Notes under the pieces: model-generated
Databases searched by the model: none
The model's input: the letters and a program-made list of their open reading frames with translations, nothing else
Told to the model about the DNA's origin: nothing
DNA from: Opitutales bacterium
GTDB lineage: Bacteria > Verrucomicrobiota > Verrucomicrobiia > Opitutales > Oceanipulchritudinaceae
Assembly (NCBI GenBank): GCA_020831485.1
Contig: JAFIGG010000021.1
Span: forward strand, 1 to 48,420
DNA: 48,420 bases
Reading direction: 5' to 3'
In this document: piece by piece, positions 16,854 through 24,210 of the stretch
Position numbering within the stretch: the first letter of the stretch is position 1
Layout: each line of letters starts with the position of its first letter
Translations under genes and position numbers: made by a program

Positions 16854-16915
16854 TTGGCCTGCCATGAGCAAGCGGAGTGCAACGGAGCGCGTCGAATGGC
16901 GGAGGGTGAGGGATT
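16854..16915 (+). repeat. Short repeat copy A, including a partial tRNA-Ser 3' end
   Basis: This 62-base copy of the unit at 17522-17583 is diverged in the middle. Its last 27 bases (16889-16915) are identical to 17557-17583, of which 19 (16897-16915) correspond to the CCA-end and acceptor/T-arm of the tRNA-Ser gene. It lies just after the UPF0316 stop. At 17010-17033 a T-arm-like segment in the opposite orientation faces it, suggesting a small element bounded by inverted tRNA 3' ends. Confidence 0.75.
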
Positions 16916-17045
16916 GGCGGGCTGCGCCCGGTCCTGCGGACTCACTCCTTCTGAGTGCCCCTTCTACGGTCGCTCGCTTCGCGGGATCCCTTCGTCGAAC
17001 GCCCCGGGCGGGGGTTCTCATCCCTCACCTCGGAATGAAACGGGC

Positions 17046-17435
17046 CTACGGATTATCCCTCGATTCGCTGAGTTGCTTCAACTCCGCATGGTCTCCTCGC
17101 GCAAGAGCCATTTTCTTTGCGCGTGACCACTTCTTCAACTGGCGCTCTCGTTGCACGGCCGCTTCAAGATGCAAAGGACCCTCCACATAAACCAACTGAA
17201 ACTCTTTCAATTGTCTTGTCTGCCGGGCACCCGTCCCATCAGCGTGCCGTTTCAATCGTCGGCCAACATCCCGACTCTGTCCGACATAGAATGAACCGTT
17301 GGAGCACAGTAACATATAAACAAAACAAAGCCCTTCGCCCCCTCGACCATGCTCGGGGCAGGCAGGCTCAGGGCATTCGACGCTCGAGAGAGCTTCGGGC
17401 GGTAGGATTTGTTTTGATGTTGTTTGGCCTGCCAT
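17046..17435 (-). CDS. GIY-YIG family nuclease (YhbQ/UvrC-N-like)
   Basis: This protein has about 129 residues. The recognised part begins near residue 38 with FVYMLLCSNGSFYVGQSRDV, which covers the two short strands of the GIY-YIG core, followed by an RRLKRH basic helix, LEAAVQRERQLKKW with the catalytic-type Glu, and a C-terminal KMALARGDHAELKQL. This is the size and order of single-domain GIY-YIG proteins. The first ~37 residues are encoded by the short repeats at 17325-17435, so the true start may be internal or non-ATG. It lies between a partial and a complete tRNA-Ser end, which suggests a mobile or homing-like history. The natural substrate is unknown. Confidence 0.75.
   Translation of the reverse strand: MAGQTTSKQILPPEALSSVECPEPACPEHGRGGEGLCFVYMLLCSNGSFYVGQSRDVGRRLKRHADGTGARQTRQLKEFQLVYVEGPLHLEAAVQRERQLKKWSRAKKMALARGDHAELKQLSESRDNP
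17325..17383 (+). repeat. Short interspersed repeat, long form
   Basis: This segment shares ACAAAGCCCTTCG at its left end and AGGCTCAGGGCATTCGACGC at its right end with the copy at 17482-17516, but carries about 24 extra bases in the middle. It overlaps the 5' part of the GIY-YIG reading frame. Confidence 0.6.
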
Positions 17436-17467
17436 GAGCAAATGGAGCGAAGCGAAATGCGTCGAAT
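17424..17467 (+). repeat. Short repeat copy B
   Basis: These 44 bases are identical to 17522-17565 (TTGGCCTGCCATGAGCAAAT and onward) but are not followed by a tRNA end. The copy lies across the presumed start of the GIY-YIG gene and shows local tandem amplification of the tRNA-proximal unit. Confidence 0.85.
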
Positions 17468-17481
17468 TCAGTCAAAACCTA

Positions 17482-17516
17482 ACAAAGCCCTTCGACAGGC
17501 TCAGGGCATTCGACGC
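17482..17516 (+). repeat. Short interspersed repeat, short form
   Basis: This 35-base copy of the element at 17325-17383 lacks its central insert. It lies between repeat copies B and C. Together they form an alternating two-unit array beside the tRNA gene. Confidence 0.6.
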
Positions 17517-17521
17517 ATTTT

Positions 17522-17583
17522 TTGGCCTGCCATGAGCAAATGGAGCGAAGCGAAATGCGTCGAATGGCGGAGGGTGAGGGATT
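17522..17583 (+). repeat. Short repeat copy C, running into the tRNA-Ser gene
   Basis: The first 44 bases are identical to copy B; bases 17565-17583 are the real 3' end of tRNA-Ser. It is probably the source copy from which A and B derive. Confidence 0.8.
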
Positions 17584-17652
17584 CGAACCCCCGAGACCTT
17601 TCGGCCTAACGGTTTTCAAGACCGCCGCGTTCGGCCACTCTGCCAACCCTCC
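17565..17652 (-). tRNA. tRNA-Ser (anticodon UGA)
   Basis: Read on the minus strand, the 88-base gene starts GGAGGGT and ends ACCCTCC-G-CCA, a perfect 7-bp acceptor stem with encoded CCA. The anticodon loop is CTTGAAA with anticodon TGA. A long variable arm (AGGCC-GAAA-GGTCT) is typical of class II serine tRNAs, and the T-arm carries GGTTCGAATCC. It reads UCA-type serine codons. The 3' end abuts the repeats described separately, making it a likely integration target. Confidence 0.97.
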
Positions 17653-17816
17653 TGTGGTAATTTACCGAAGGGAGGGATGGAAAAGGATTTGGGGGAGGGC
17701 TTCAAGGCTGAAGTTTGGGATTTATTCGGGGATGGTTGGCCACTATTGACGTCGGAGAGGATTTCGGACAAGGTTCACCGCTTTTCTCAACTCAAGCCAC
17801 TGACCACCGCTTTTTC

Positions 17817-19427
17817 ATGGACGCCAAATCCGAAATCAACCGCCGTCGCACTTTTGCGATCATTTCCCATCCGGATGCGGGTAAGACCACCCTGACCGAA
17901 AAATTCCTGCTGTATGGGGGTGCGGTGAATCTTGCAGGTGGGGTGAAGGACCGGAAGGCGGAGCGGGCAACGGCGTCGGACTGGATGGAGCTGGAAAAGC
18001 AACGGGGCATCTCGGTTTCCTCAACGGTTCTGCAGTTCGAATACGAGGGGTTTGCGGTCAACTTGCTGGATACTCCCGGGCACAAGGATTTCTCCGAGGA
18101 CACCTATCGGGTGCTGACGGCGGTGGATGCGGCGGTGATGGTGCTGGATGCGGCGAAGGGGCTGGAAACGCAGACGCTGAAGTTGTTTCAGGTCTGCCGT
18201 CAGCGGGGAATACCGATTTTCACTTTCATCAACAAGTGTGACCGGCCTTGCAAAAACCCCTTGGCCTTGCTGGATGAAATCGAAGAGGTGCTGGGGCTGC
18301 AGCCCTACCCGATCACCTGGCCGATCGGTGAGGGCGACCAGTTTCAGGGAGTCTTCCAGCGGGGCGATGAAGCAATTCACTGGTTTGAACGGGTGACGGG
18401 TGGCCGCAAGCGGGCAACGGTCGAAACCGGTAGCCTGGCAGACGAGGCTTTTGTGCAGAAAATCCCAGCTCAGTTGCGTGAGCGCTTTCAGGAGGACCTG
18501 GAGCTGCTCGAGTGCGCAGGCACGGAATTCGACCGCGATGCGATTTTGGCGGGCAAACAGACGCCGGTCTACTTCGGCAGTGCCTTGAACAACTTCGGGG
18601 TGCAGCTTTTGCTGGATGGCTTTTTGAAATACGCCCCTACCCCTTCGGCCCGCTTTGCAGGTGAACGATTGGTCGAACCAACCGAAAAGGCCTTTTCCGG
18701 ATTCATCTTCAAAATCCAGGCAAACATGGATCCGCGGCACCGCGACCGGCTGGCTTTTGTGCGGGTCTGCTCCGGGAAGTTCACCCGCGACATGTCGGTG
18801 TGCCATACCCAGACGGGTAAGCAGCTGCGCCTCTCTTTTTCCCACCAGCTCTTCGGCAAAGACCGGGAGACACAGGATGAAGCCTGGCCAGGCGATATCC
18901 TCGGCATCAGCGGCCAGTCCGACTTCGGTATCGGCGATACCCTATCGGAAGACAATGGAATCCAATACAACGCCATTCCGCGCTTTCCTCCGGAATGTTT
19001 CGCCTACCTGCACAATACCGATACGAGCAACTTCAAACGCTTCCGCAGCGGCATCGACCAGCTCCTGCAGGAGAAAGTCATTCAGCGCTTCTACCCGGTC
19101 AACTCGGTAGCCAACATCCCGCTACTGGGTGCCGTTGGCGCACTGCAGTTCGATGTGGTTTGCCACCGGATGGAAAATGAATACAGGGCACCCTGCCGTT
19201 TGGAAATGGCTACCTGGACACAAACCCGCTGGCTGCCGGCCGGTGTCGAGGAAGCGGAGCTCGAAGGCATTTACATGGGCGGCAACCTGCTTGCGCGGGA
19301 TGCCAATGATCGCCTGGTTATCCTATTTGAGAACCAATGGGGACTGGACTATTTCCAACGCGAAAACCCGGACCTGTCGCTGTCCGCCCGGCCCGATGGC
19401 TCACTTGAGGCGGCTCCGGCGAGTTAA
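17817..19427 (+). CDS. prfC: Peptide chain release factor 3 (RF3)
   Basis: This 536-residue translational GTPase removes RF1/RF2 from the ribosome after peptide release. It has G1 SHPDAGKTT (17-25), G3 DTPGHKDF (from D85) and G4 NKCD (139-142), then the RF3-specific stretch with FKIQANMDPRHRDRLAFVRV and a C-terminal QFDVVCHRMENEY segment. Length agrees with E. coli RF3 (529). An in-frame extension to 17715 exists but has no family similarity, so the ATG giving MDAKSEINRRRTF is chosen. No strong ribosome binding site precedes it. It stands alone, convergent with an HDOD gene. Confidence 0.96.
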   Translation: MDAKSEINRRRTFAIISHPDAGKTTLTEKFLLYGGAVNLAGGVKDRKAERATASDWMELEKQRGISVSSTVLQFEYEGFAVNLLDTPGHKDFSEDTYRVLTAVDAAVMVLDAAKGLETQTLKLFQVCRQRGIPIFTFINKCDRPCKNPLALLDEIEEVLGLQPYPITWPIGEGDQFQGVFQRGDEAIHWFERVTGGRKRATVETGSLADEAFVQKIPAQLRERFQEDLELLECAGTEFDRDAILAGKQTPVYFGSALNNFGVQLLLDGFLKYAPTPSARFAGERLVEPTEKAFSGFIFKIQANMDPRHRDRLAFVRVCSGKFTRDMSVCHTQTGKQLRLSFSHQLFGKDRETQDEAWPGDILGISGQSDFGIGDTLSEDNGIQYNAIPRFPPECFAYLHNTDTSNFKRFRSGIDQLLQEKVIQRFYPVNSVANIPLLGAVGALQFDVVCHRMENEYRAPCRLEMATWTQTRWLPAGVEEAELEGIYMGGNLLARDANDRLVILFENQWGLDYFQRENPDLSLSARPDGSLEAAPAS

Positions 19428-19432
19428 GAACA

Positions 19433-19465
19433 GAATGGTTCGGCAATAGCTGTATCAAACCATTC
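19433..19465. terminator. Weak convergent terminator-like inverted repeat
   Basis: GAATGGTT (19433-19440) pairs with AACCATTC (19458-19465) across a 17-base loop, exactly between the convergent prfC and HDOD genes and overlapping the stop of the latter. There is no T-run on either strand, so intrinsic termination is uncertain. Confidence 0.3.
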
Positions 19466-20348
19466 CCTGCAGAATCATGGGAATGCGCTCGATGCTCGAC
19501 TTGAGGGAAGCCTGGGCGATACGGGTTTTCGAAGAGTTATCCGGAAACAGGATCTTCCAACCGTCCAGCTCAAGCCAGGAGTCCGTGGCAACGGGGTCCA
19601 AATCCTCCACACTGCTGTCGATGCCTGAATAGCGCACCAGCACATCCGCAACCTGAGCGGCTGCCGCATAATGTGCGTAGGGTCCCGCCTCTGACGGGTT
19701 GTTGTGCCATTTTACAGCCGCAATGATTTCCTCGGCCAAACCGTGCAGGCGCAGGTATTCTCCGCCAGCATCGCTGTGGTCCCAGCCGAAGGCCCGCATT
19801 TCTTTTTCCGCAAACTGCTGCGTGTCTTTGGTTTTCCAGGTCAGTGTCTCGGCAAACTCATCCTTGAAGGCATAGGCCATGACAATCTTGCCCACATTGT
19901 GAAGCAGGCCCACAAGGTAATCCATGTCACTTGTCGACGCGCTACCGTAAAGCGAAAGGATTTCCCGGGACAAATAACCAGCGCTGATACTGTGCTTCCA
20001 CAGCTGCCGCCAATCGACATCACTCGTCAGCCCGGGCAGATCGGACAAGTCATCGATCAAGCGGGTTGACAGAGACAAGTGGCGAATGCCGCGGATGCCC
20101 AGGTAAAAAACAGCCGTTTCCAAGTCATCCACCGGCGTCTGCAAACCAGTGTAGACAGAATTCACCAACCGCAGCAATCGCGTCGTCAGCGAAGGGTCTT
20201 TGCGAATAATCTCGGCTACTTGAACGGAGTGACAATCTGAGGACTGAGTCAGCTCAGCCAAAGCATTATTCACACTCCTCAAGGAACCGAGAACCGGACA
20301 TTTCTGTATCTTCTGGTGAAAGGGTGTAACGGTGCTATTTATTGGCAT
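19455..20348 (-). CDS. HDOD domain signalling protein
   Basis: This 297-residue protein is made almost entirely of an HDOD domain, an HD-related helical output module common in bacterial signalling and motility regulation. Recognisable parts are CPVLGSLRSVNNALAEL, IIRKDPSLTTRLLRLVNS, AVFYLGIRGIRHLSL and DYLVGLLHNVGKI. The position normally written HD reads HN here, and HDOD proteins usually lack phosphodiesterase activity anyway. A second HDOD protein is encoded at 24597-25505. It is followed upstream on the same strand by a coiled-coil membrane protein and an ATPase-like protein, possibly one unit. Confidence 0.9.
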   Translation of the reverse strand: MPINSTVTPFHQKIQKCPVLGSLRSVNNALAELTQSSDCHSVQVAEIIRKDPSLTTRLLRLVNSVYTGLQTPVDDLETAVFYLGIRGIRHLSLSTRLIDDLSDLPGLTSDVDWRQLWKHSISAGYLSREILSLYGSASTSDMDYLVGLLHNVGKIVMAYAFKDEFAETLTWKTKDTQQFAEKEMRAFGWDHSDAGGEYLRLHGLAEEIIAAVKWHNNPSEAGPYAHYAAAAQVADVLVRYSGIDSSVEDLDPVATDSWLELDGWKILFPDNSSKTRIAQASLKSSIERIPMILQGMV

Positions 20349-20374
20349 AACGGATAGTGTGTGGGTCTAAAGTT

Positions 20375-21037
20375 TCAATTCGTATATTCCGGTGATGGCA
20401 AGAGATTCCGCATACGTTTCATGTCCTGCTCGAGTTCTGTGATCTGACGCTGGATCATTTTCATCTCCATTTCCTGAATGAGCTTATGCTTATTGGATTC
20501 CGTCGGGACAGGGCGCGGCCCAGCAGACGCAGTGGCTTTGCGTTTGGGTTTGCTCGAAATCCTGGCCGTCCACAGGAAGCCCCAGCCGATCAACACGCTA
20601 CCCAACAGTATCAAGGTCACCGAGACGCCCTGATGCCCGAGAATACCCAGGTAAAGAAAAAAGGCCCCCAGCAAATCGAGCAATAAAGGCCACCAGAGCG
20701 AATCCCCCTGGGAACGACCCGAGGACGCATGAGCCCGGCCGCTTTTAATTTGAGCGGGCATATGACTGCGCAACCGCTGCGCCAGCCAGGACTTCCGCTT
20801 TTGCAGGTCCGTCAGAACTCCTTCCATCTCCACCAACTGCTCCGCGATCTGACGCTCGCGCTCACGCAAGACCGCGTCGGCACGCTGATGGATTTCATCG
20901 AACAGGTCCGGATCCAGCAAGCGGCTATAGGTTTTCAAACAGGTCGCATGGCGTTCCTGAATGCGCTGACGACCATTAACTTCCTCGAAATACTCCGGCT
21001 TGCGGTCAATAAACTGTACCAGATCTTTCCAGTTCAT
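20375..21037 (-). CDS. Coiled-coil protein with two membrane segments, unknown function
   Basis: I do not recognise this 220-residue protein. Residues 40-95 form a charged helix likely to be a coiled coil (RERERQIAEQLVEMEG). Two close membrane segments lie near 115-132 and 137-155, separated by a short loop. The tail has a basic, Pro/Ala-rich linker and a second coiled coil (IQRQITELEQDMKRM). Both soluble ends should lie on the same side, probably the cytoplasm. It begins 2 bases after the stop of the ATPase-like gene upstream, so the two are coupled. Confidence 0.65.
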   Translation of the reverse strand: MNWKDLVQFIDRKPEYFEEVNGRQRIQERHATCLKTYSRLLDPDLFDEIHQRADAVLRERERQIAEQLVEMEGVLTDLQKRKSWLAQRLRSHMPAQIKSGRAHASSGRSQGDSLWWPLLLDLLGAFFLYLGILGHQGVSVTLILLGSVLIGWGFLWTARISSKPKRKATASAGPRPVPTESNKHKLIQEMEMKMIQRQITELEQDMKRMRNLLPSPEYTN

Positions 21038-21039
21038 GC

Positions 21040-22329
21040 TCAGCCCGGGAACACCGCCTCCAGTAAGTTTCGATCAAAATCCGGCAAGGGCGCCAGATAG
21101 CTCAGGTGCATGCGGTCCTCTGGACGCGGTGCCCAGCTGACCAGCTCTTCGATAAGGCGGCCATATTCCGTGCATTCTTCGAGCAACGGCGACTGATGGC
21201 GCCGCATCCAGTCAATGATCGCGACGCGCAGGGACAATTCGACCTCAACCATATCCCCTGTGCCACGTGGCGACACAAACGGCAGGTTGCGCAGGTAGCG
21301 CATGGCCTGAAAAGCTTCACGCTTTCCAAGCAGCAGGGTCAGGGATTCCTCGCGGCAAAAGCCAAATGCAGCCGCTGCCTGAATCCACAGCCGCTGATGC
21401 GGCGGCAGCGGCTTTTCGACACTCTGTGGAAGCAGGTTTTCAAAGCCTTGGTCCCGATTGGCATTCTGGACCCGCATCTTCCAGCGACCCAGCGCCTGTT
21501 CGATCCGTCCCGGAACGCCACCACACTCCGCATACAGCCACTCCCAAGCCTCACGGGGGCAATTGCGGTGTCCTAGAAAGGCAAAGAAGTCCGGCCGACT
21601 CAGCGGCTCCAGACGGAACTGCGTCACCCAACTCGATGAGAGCCCCTCAAACGCCTGACTGCCACTCAGAGGAAATGCTTCACGACCCGTAGACAAAACA
21701 ACAACTGGCCAGGGAGCGCTTCGCTGTTTTAGATGCTCGATCAAATCGATGCCTAGCCAGGATTGAAATACCGGTGGACTCGACAGCAGTTGCTCGATGC
21801 GCACAACCATTATCCCATCCGGATCAAAGCCGCTCTGGATGGGCGCTCCTGCGATATGCGACCACAAATTCAAAAATCCCTTGGCCGTGTCACGGCGAAA
21901 CACCGCATCCACCTTTTGTCCGGGAGCGCCACGACCCGTGCGGTAGCCCCCCTGCTGTTTATATAGCACCAGACTTCCGTCCGACAGCTGACGCCGTCGC
22001 TCGTCCTCAACCAACTGCCGCAGGTCCGCTTCCGGCGAGCGTATTTGAATTGTGTCACTAATACCCACCAGCCCGCGGCTGTCCAATAACTGGCGAATGC
22101 AATCCGCCAGAGGCATGAAACGAAACACCTTTGCCAAGGCCCAGGAAGCCACGGGGCGACCTTTCCGCTCCCGCTCGAGAATCCATTCCTCGGCAAGACG
22201 GGTCACACCAATTCCAGACGGACCATACAAATGCACGAAGTGAAACGGATCGCCACGGACTCCCGCCGCATCGACCGTTTCACCTATCCATTGCAGCTCG
22301 CGCTGGCGACCTTCAAAGGGTTCTGTCAT
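21040..22329 (-). CDS. STAND/Orc1-like AAA protein with degenerate P-loop
   Basis: This 429-residue protein opens with FEGRQRELQWI and the strand-loop FHFVHLYGPSGIGVTRLAEE. That matches the ring-nuclease-free AAA_16/Orc1-like NTPase start, except that the P-loop reads GPSGIGVT with Val where Lys is expected. A Walker B-like GIMVVRIEQLL and a sensor-like VVVLSTGREAFPL follow. The C-terminal third is helical (winged-helix or repeat-like). Loss of the P-loop lysine suggests weak or no ATP hydrolysis, so a scaffold or sensor role is possible. It is transcribed divergently from the flagellin gene 236 bases away. Confidence 0.6.
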   Translation of the reverse strand: MTEPFEGRQRELQWIGETVDAAGVRGDPFHFVHLYGPSGIGVTRLAEEWILERERKGRPVASWALAKVFRFMPLADCIRQLLDSRGLVGISDTIQIRSPEADLRQLVEDERRRQLSDGSLVLYKQQGGYRTGRGAPGQKVDAVFRRDTAKGFLNLWSHIAGAPIQSGFDPDGIMVVRIEQLLSSPPVFQSWLGIDLIEHLKQRSAPWPVVVLSTGREAFPLSGSQAFEGLSSSWVTQFRLEPLSRPDFFAFLGHRNCPREAWEWLYAECGGVPGRIEQALGRWKMRVQNANRDQGFENLLPQSVEKPLPPHQRLWIQAAAAFGFCREESLTLLLGKREAFQAMRYLRNLPFVSPRGTGDMVEVELSLRVAIIDWMRRHQSPLLEECTEYGRLIEELVSWAPRPEDRMHLSYLAPLPDFDRNLLEAVFPG

Positions 22330-22537
22330 GACTCAGTCACCTAGCCCCCTTTCAGTCGATTGCTTACAGCAGTACACAATGCCATGTCCACTTCTACGGC
22401 AGATTGCCACTAAGATTTAGTCAATCCGGCAAGAATTGCAGCGGAACAGGAGCTTTTTTCCTAAGCGCAGTCCCAGGCAAGCTGGCGACAATCCCTATTC
22501 CACTGAAACAAAAGCACTTAAGGGAAATTCGCCAACA

Positions 22538-22555
22538 CTGGCATTGCTCATGCTA
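22538..22555 (+). promoter_or_regulatory. Possible sigma-54 (-24/-12) promoter before flagellin
   Basis: CTGGCATTGCTCATGCTA has GG and GC exactly 10 bases apart, as in the sigma-54 consensus TGGCAC-N5-TTGC, though the -12 part is imperfect. It ends only 11 bases before the flagellin ATG, so a transcript would be nearly leaderless; no Shine-Dalgarno is seen. The remainder of 22330-22565 shows nothing else clear. Confidence 0.35.
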
Positions 22556-22565
22556 AACCACCGGC

Positions 22566-23402
22566 ATGAATATCCCCAGCTCTGGTCTTGGATCCATTTT
22601 GACTGCCCACCGCAATGTCATTGCGAATATGAACCGCAACTTCGACATTCTGTCGACTGGGACAAAGGTCGGTAAACCCAAGAACAATCCGGTCATCTAC
22701 AAAGAGATCGAGCTGCACAATGAGACCTTCCGCAAACTGGAAGTCTTTTCGAACAACCTGCATGCGGCCGGATCTTCAGTCGGTGTTGCGCTCTCGTCCA
22801 TGACCATGGCTGACGAGCAACTCAAACTTATGGAGCAGAAGCTCAGGGATGCCATTTTCTACCCTGAGGGTTCTGAGGACCGCGCTCACCACCTCCGCGA
22901 ATACAACCGCATGCTGCCGCTTATCAATGACATTGCGCGGGCACCGGACCCAGGAGCGCGGCGATTGCTGGATTCGCCGCATGATTTCGATGAAGCTGGC
23001 GACATCTTTGTCAAGATAGCCCCTGAGGGCCAGCAACTGCGCCTGCGCGCACAGCCAATCCATGTCGGCGAAGACGGCCTCGACGTCCGCCTCATTGATG
23101 ACCCCGTGGCCACCAATGATGACCGCATCCGGGAGGAAATCATTCGCCTCGAACTTGCCCGCGAAACCCTGCTGGACAAGAGCAAAGCCCTGGGCGTCGA
23201 CGCATCGACCATCGAAAAATCGCTCAATTTCAACGGTGCCCTGATGAACCAGCACCAGATGGCGGCTACCCGTCTCGACGATACCGACCTCAACCGCGAA
23301 GCCATCCTTTCGACCAGCCTTAAAGTCCGTCAGGAACTGGCCCTCAACAGTATTCAATCGGTTCTGGGCAACCGTGAAATGGCCCTGCAACTCCTGCGCT
23401 AA
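22566..23402 (+). CDS. fliC: Flagellin (short)
   Basis: This 278-residue protein is related to flagellin at both ends. The N-terminus (LTAHRNVIANMNRNFDILST, then GTKVGKPKNNP) matches the D0/D1 helix that normally reads NxxxLxxSLxRLSSG. The C-terminus (LKVRQELALNSIQSVLGNRE) matches the terminal helix used in filament packing. The surface-exposed D2/D3 domains are nearly absent; the middle ~100 residues are acidic. An FlgL-type junction protein is an alternative, but the size, the standalone position and the flbT-flaF genes directly after it favour flagellin. Confidence 0.78.
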   Translation: MNIPSSGLGSILTAHRNVIANMNRNFDILSTGTKVGKPKNNPVIYKEIELHNETFRKLEVFSNNLHAAGSSVGVALSSMTMADEQLKLMEQKLRDAIFYPEGSEDRAHHLREYNRMLPLINDIARAPDPGARRLLDSPHDFDEAGDIFVKIAPEGQQLRLRAQPIHVGEDGLDVRLIDDPVATNDDRIREEIIRLELARETLLDKSKALGVDASTIEKSLNFNGALMNQHQMAATRLDDTDLNREAILSTSLKVRQELALNSIQSVLGNREMALQLLR

Positions 23403-23405
23403 GCC

Positions 23406-23828
23406 ATGGCCCTGACCATCAAACTCAAACCTGGAGAATCCCTGATTCTCAATGGTGTGTTCGTCGAAAACGGCGACAACCCTACGGAATTCCGGCTCTT
23501 AAACAAGGCGCCGCTACTTCGGGAAAAGGATATTCTTCGGGAAGCAGACGCCACCACCATCTGCCGGAAAATCTACTTTCTGCTGCAGTGGATGTATTTC
23601 GATGAAGCCAACCGTTTGTCCGGCTATCAGTCCTTTCTGAAGATGTCGATGGAAGTAATTCGGGCTGCGCCCTCAACTTGCGACTATTTAGACCGTATAC
23701 AAAACCTGTTGTTAAAAGACCGCTATTATCAAGCGCTTAAGGAAACCAAACGCCTCATTAAGTACGAGGACGAACTATTGAGCCATGCCAGCCAACCCCT
23801 ACAAGATCTACCAGAAGAACAAGGTTAA
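23406..23828 (+). CDS. flbT: Flagellin synthesis regulator FlbT
   Basis: This 140-residue protein matches FlbT, which in Alphaproteobacteria binds flagellin mRNA and tunes its stability. Family features are LKLKPGE-type opening (TIKLKPGESLILNGVFVENG), LLNKAPLLREKDIL, and a helical C-terminus (KDRYYQALKETKRLIKYEDE). It starts 3 bases after the flagellin stop and overlaps flaF by 44 bases, so all three are expected to be co-expressed. Its presence directly after flagellin strengthens both calls. Confidence 0.88.
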   Translation: MALTIKLKPGESLILNGVFVENGDNPTEFRLLNKAPLLREKDILREADATTICRKIYFLLQWMYFDEANRLSGYQSFLKMSMEVIRAAPSTCDYLDRIQNLLLKDRYYQALKETKRLIKYEDELLSHASQPLQDLPEEQG

Positions 23829-24210
23829 CACCTCCTCCGGCAAGGGCATTGAGATTGCGGTGCTGGAGATGGCCAATTCCCGGTTGCGCAGCAGCCGCGG
23901 TTCCTGGAAGGAAGGTATCTTCTGCCGGGAACTTGATGAGACCCTGCGCTTCAATCAGAAAATCTGGGACGTTTTCCAGGCTGATTGGGCCCGCGAAGAC
24001 TGTTCACTGCCCCTCGAACTGCGCAAAGACCTGCTCAGTCTCAGCGTCTTTGTGCGGCGCACCACCTTTTCCATGCTGGGCCAACCGGAACTGGGCAAAC
24101 TCGACTCCCTGATTCAAATCAATGAAAACCTGTCAAAAGGGTTGCGGGGACAAAGCATGCAAAGCCGCCCAGCCAGCCCCAAACCACAGCCAGCAAGCCA
24201 AGCACGGTAA
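23785..24210 (+). CDS. flaF: Flagellin secretion/assembly chaperone-type protein FlaF
   Basis: This 141-residue protein has the FlaF layout: an N-terminal PYKIYQKN segment, a conserved helix ending in ALxxNxxLW-like DETLRFNQKIWDVFQADW, then LPLELRKDLLSLSVFVRRTTF. In Alphaproteobacteria FlaF works with FlbT, binding flagellin and promoting its translation and secretion. The C-terminal 20 residues are a Pro/Gln/Ser tail. It overlaps flbT by 44 bases and the following gene by one base. Confidence 0.85.
   Translation: MPANPYKIYQKNKVNTSSGKGIEIAVLEMANSRLRSSRGSWKEGIFCRELDETLRFNQKIWDVFQADWAREDCSLPLELRKDLLSLSVFVRRTTFSMLGQPELGKLDSLIQINENLSKGLRGQSMQSRPASPKPQPASQAR

Noticed and set aside
16854-17190. 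Small + strand frames over the tRNA-proximal repeats
   Set aside because: They are read from repeat and tRNA sequence and oppose the GIY-YIG gene.
17715-17816. N-terminal extension of prfC
   Set aside because: The extra 34 residues do not resemble RF3 and the ATG at 17817 gives the family's normal start.
18021-18845. 274-residue open frame opposite prfC
   Set aside because: It lies fully antisense to a strongly conserved GTPase; no motif supports it.
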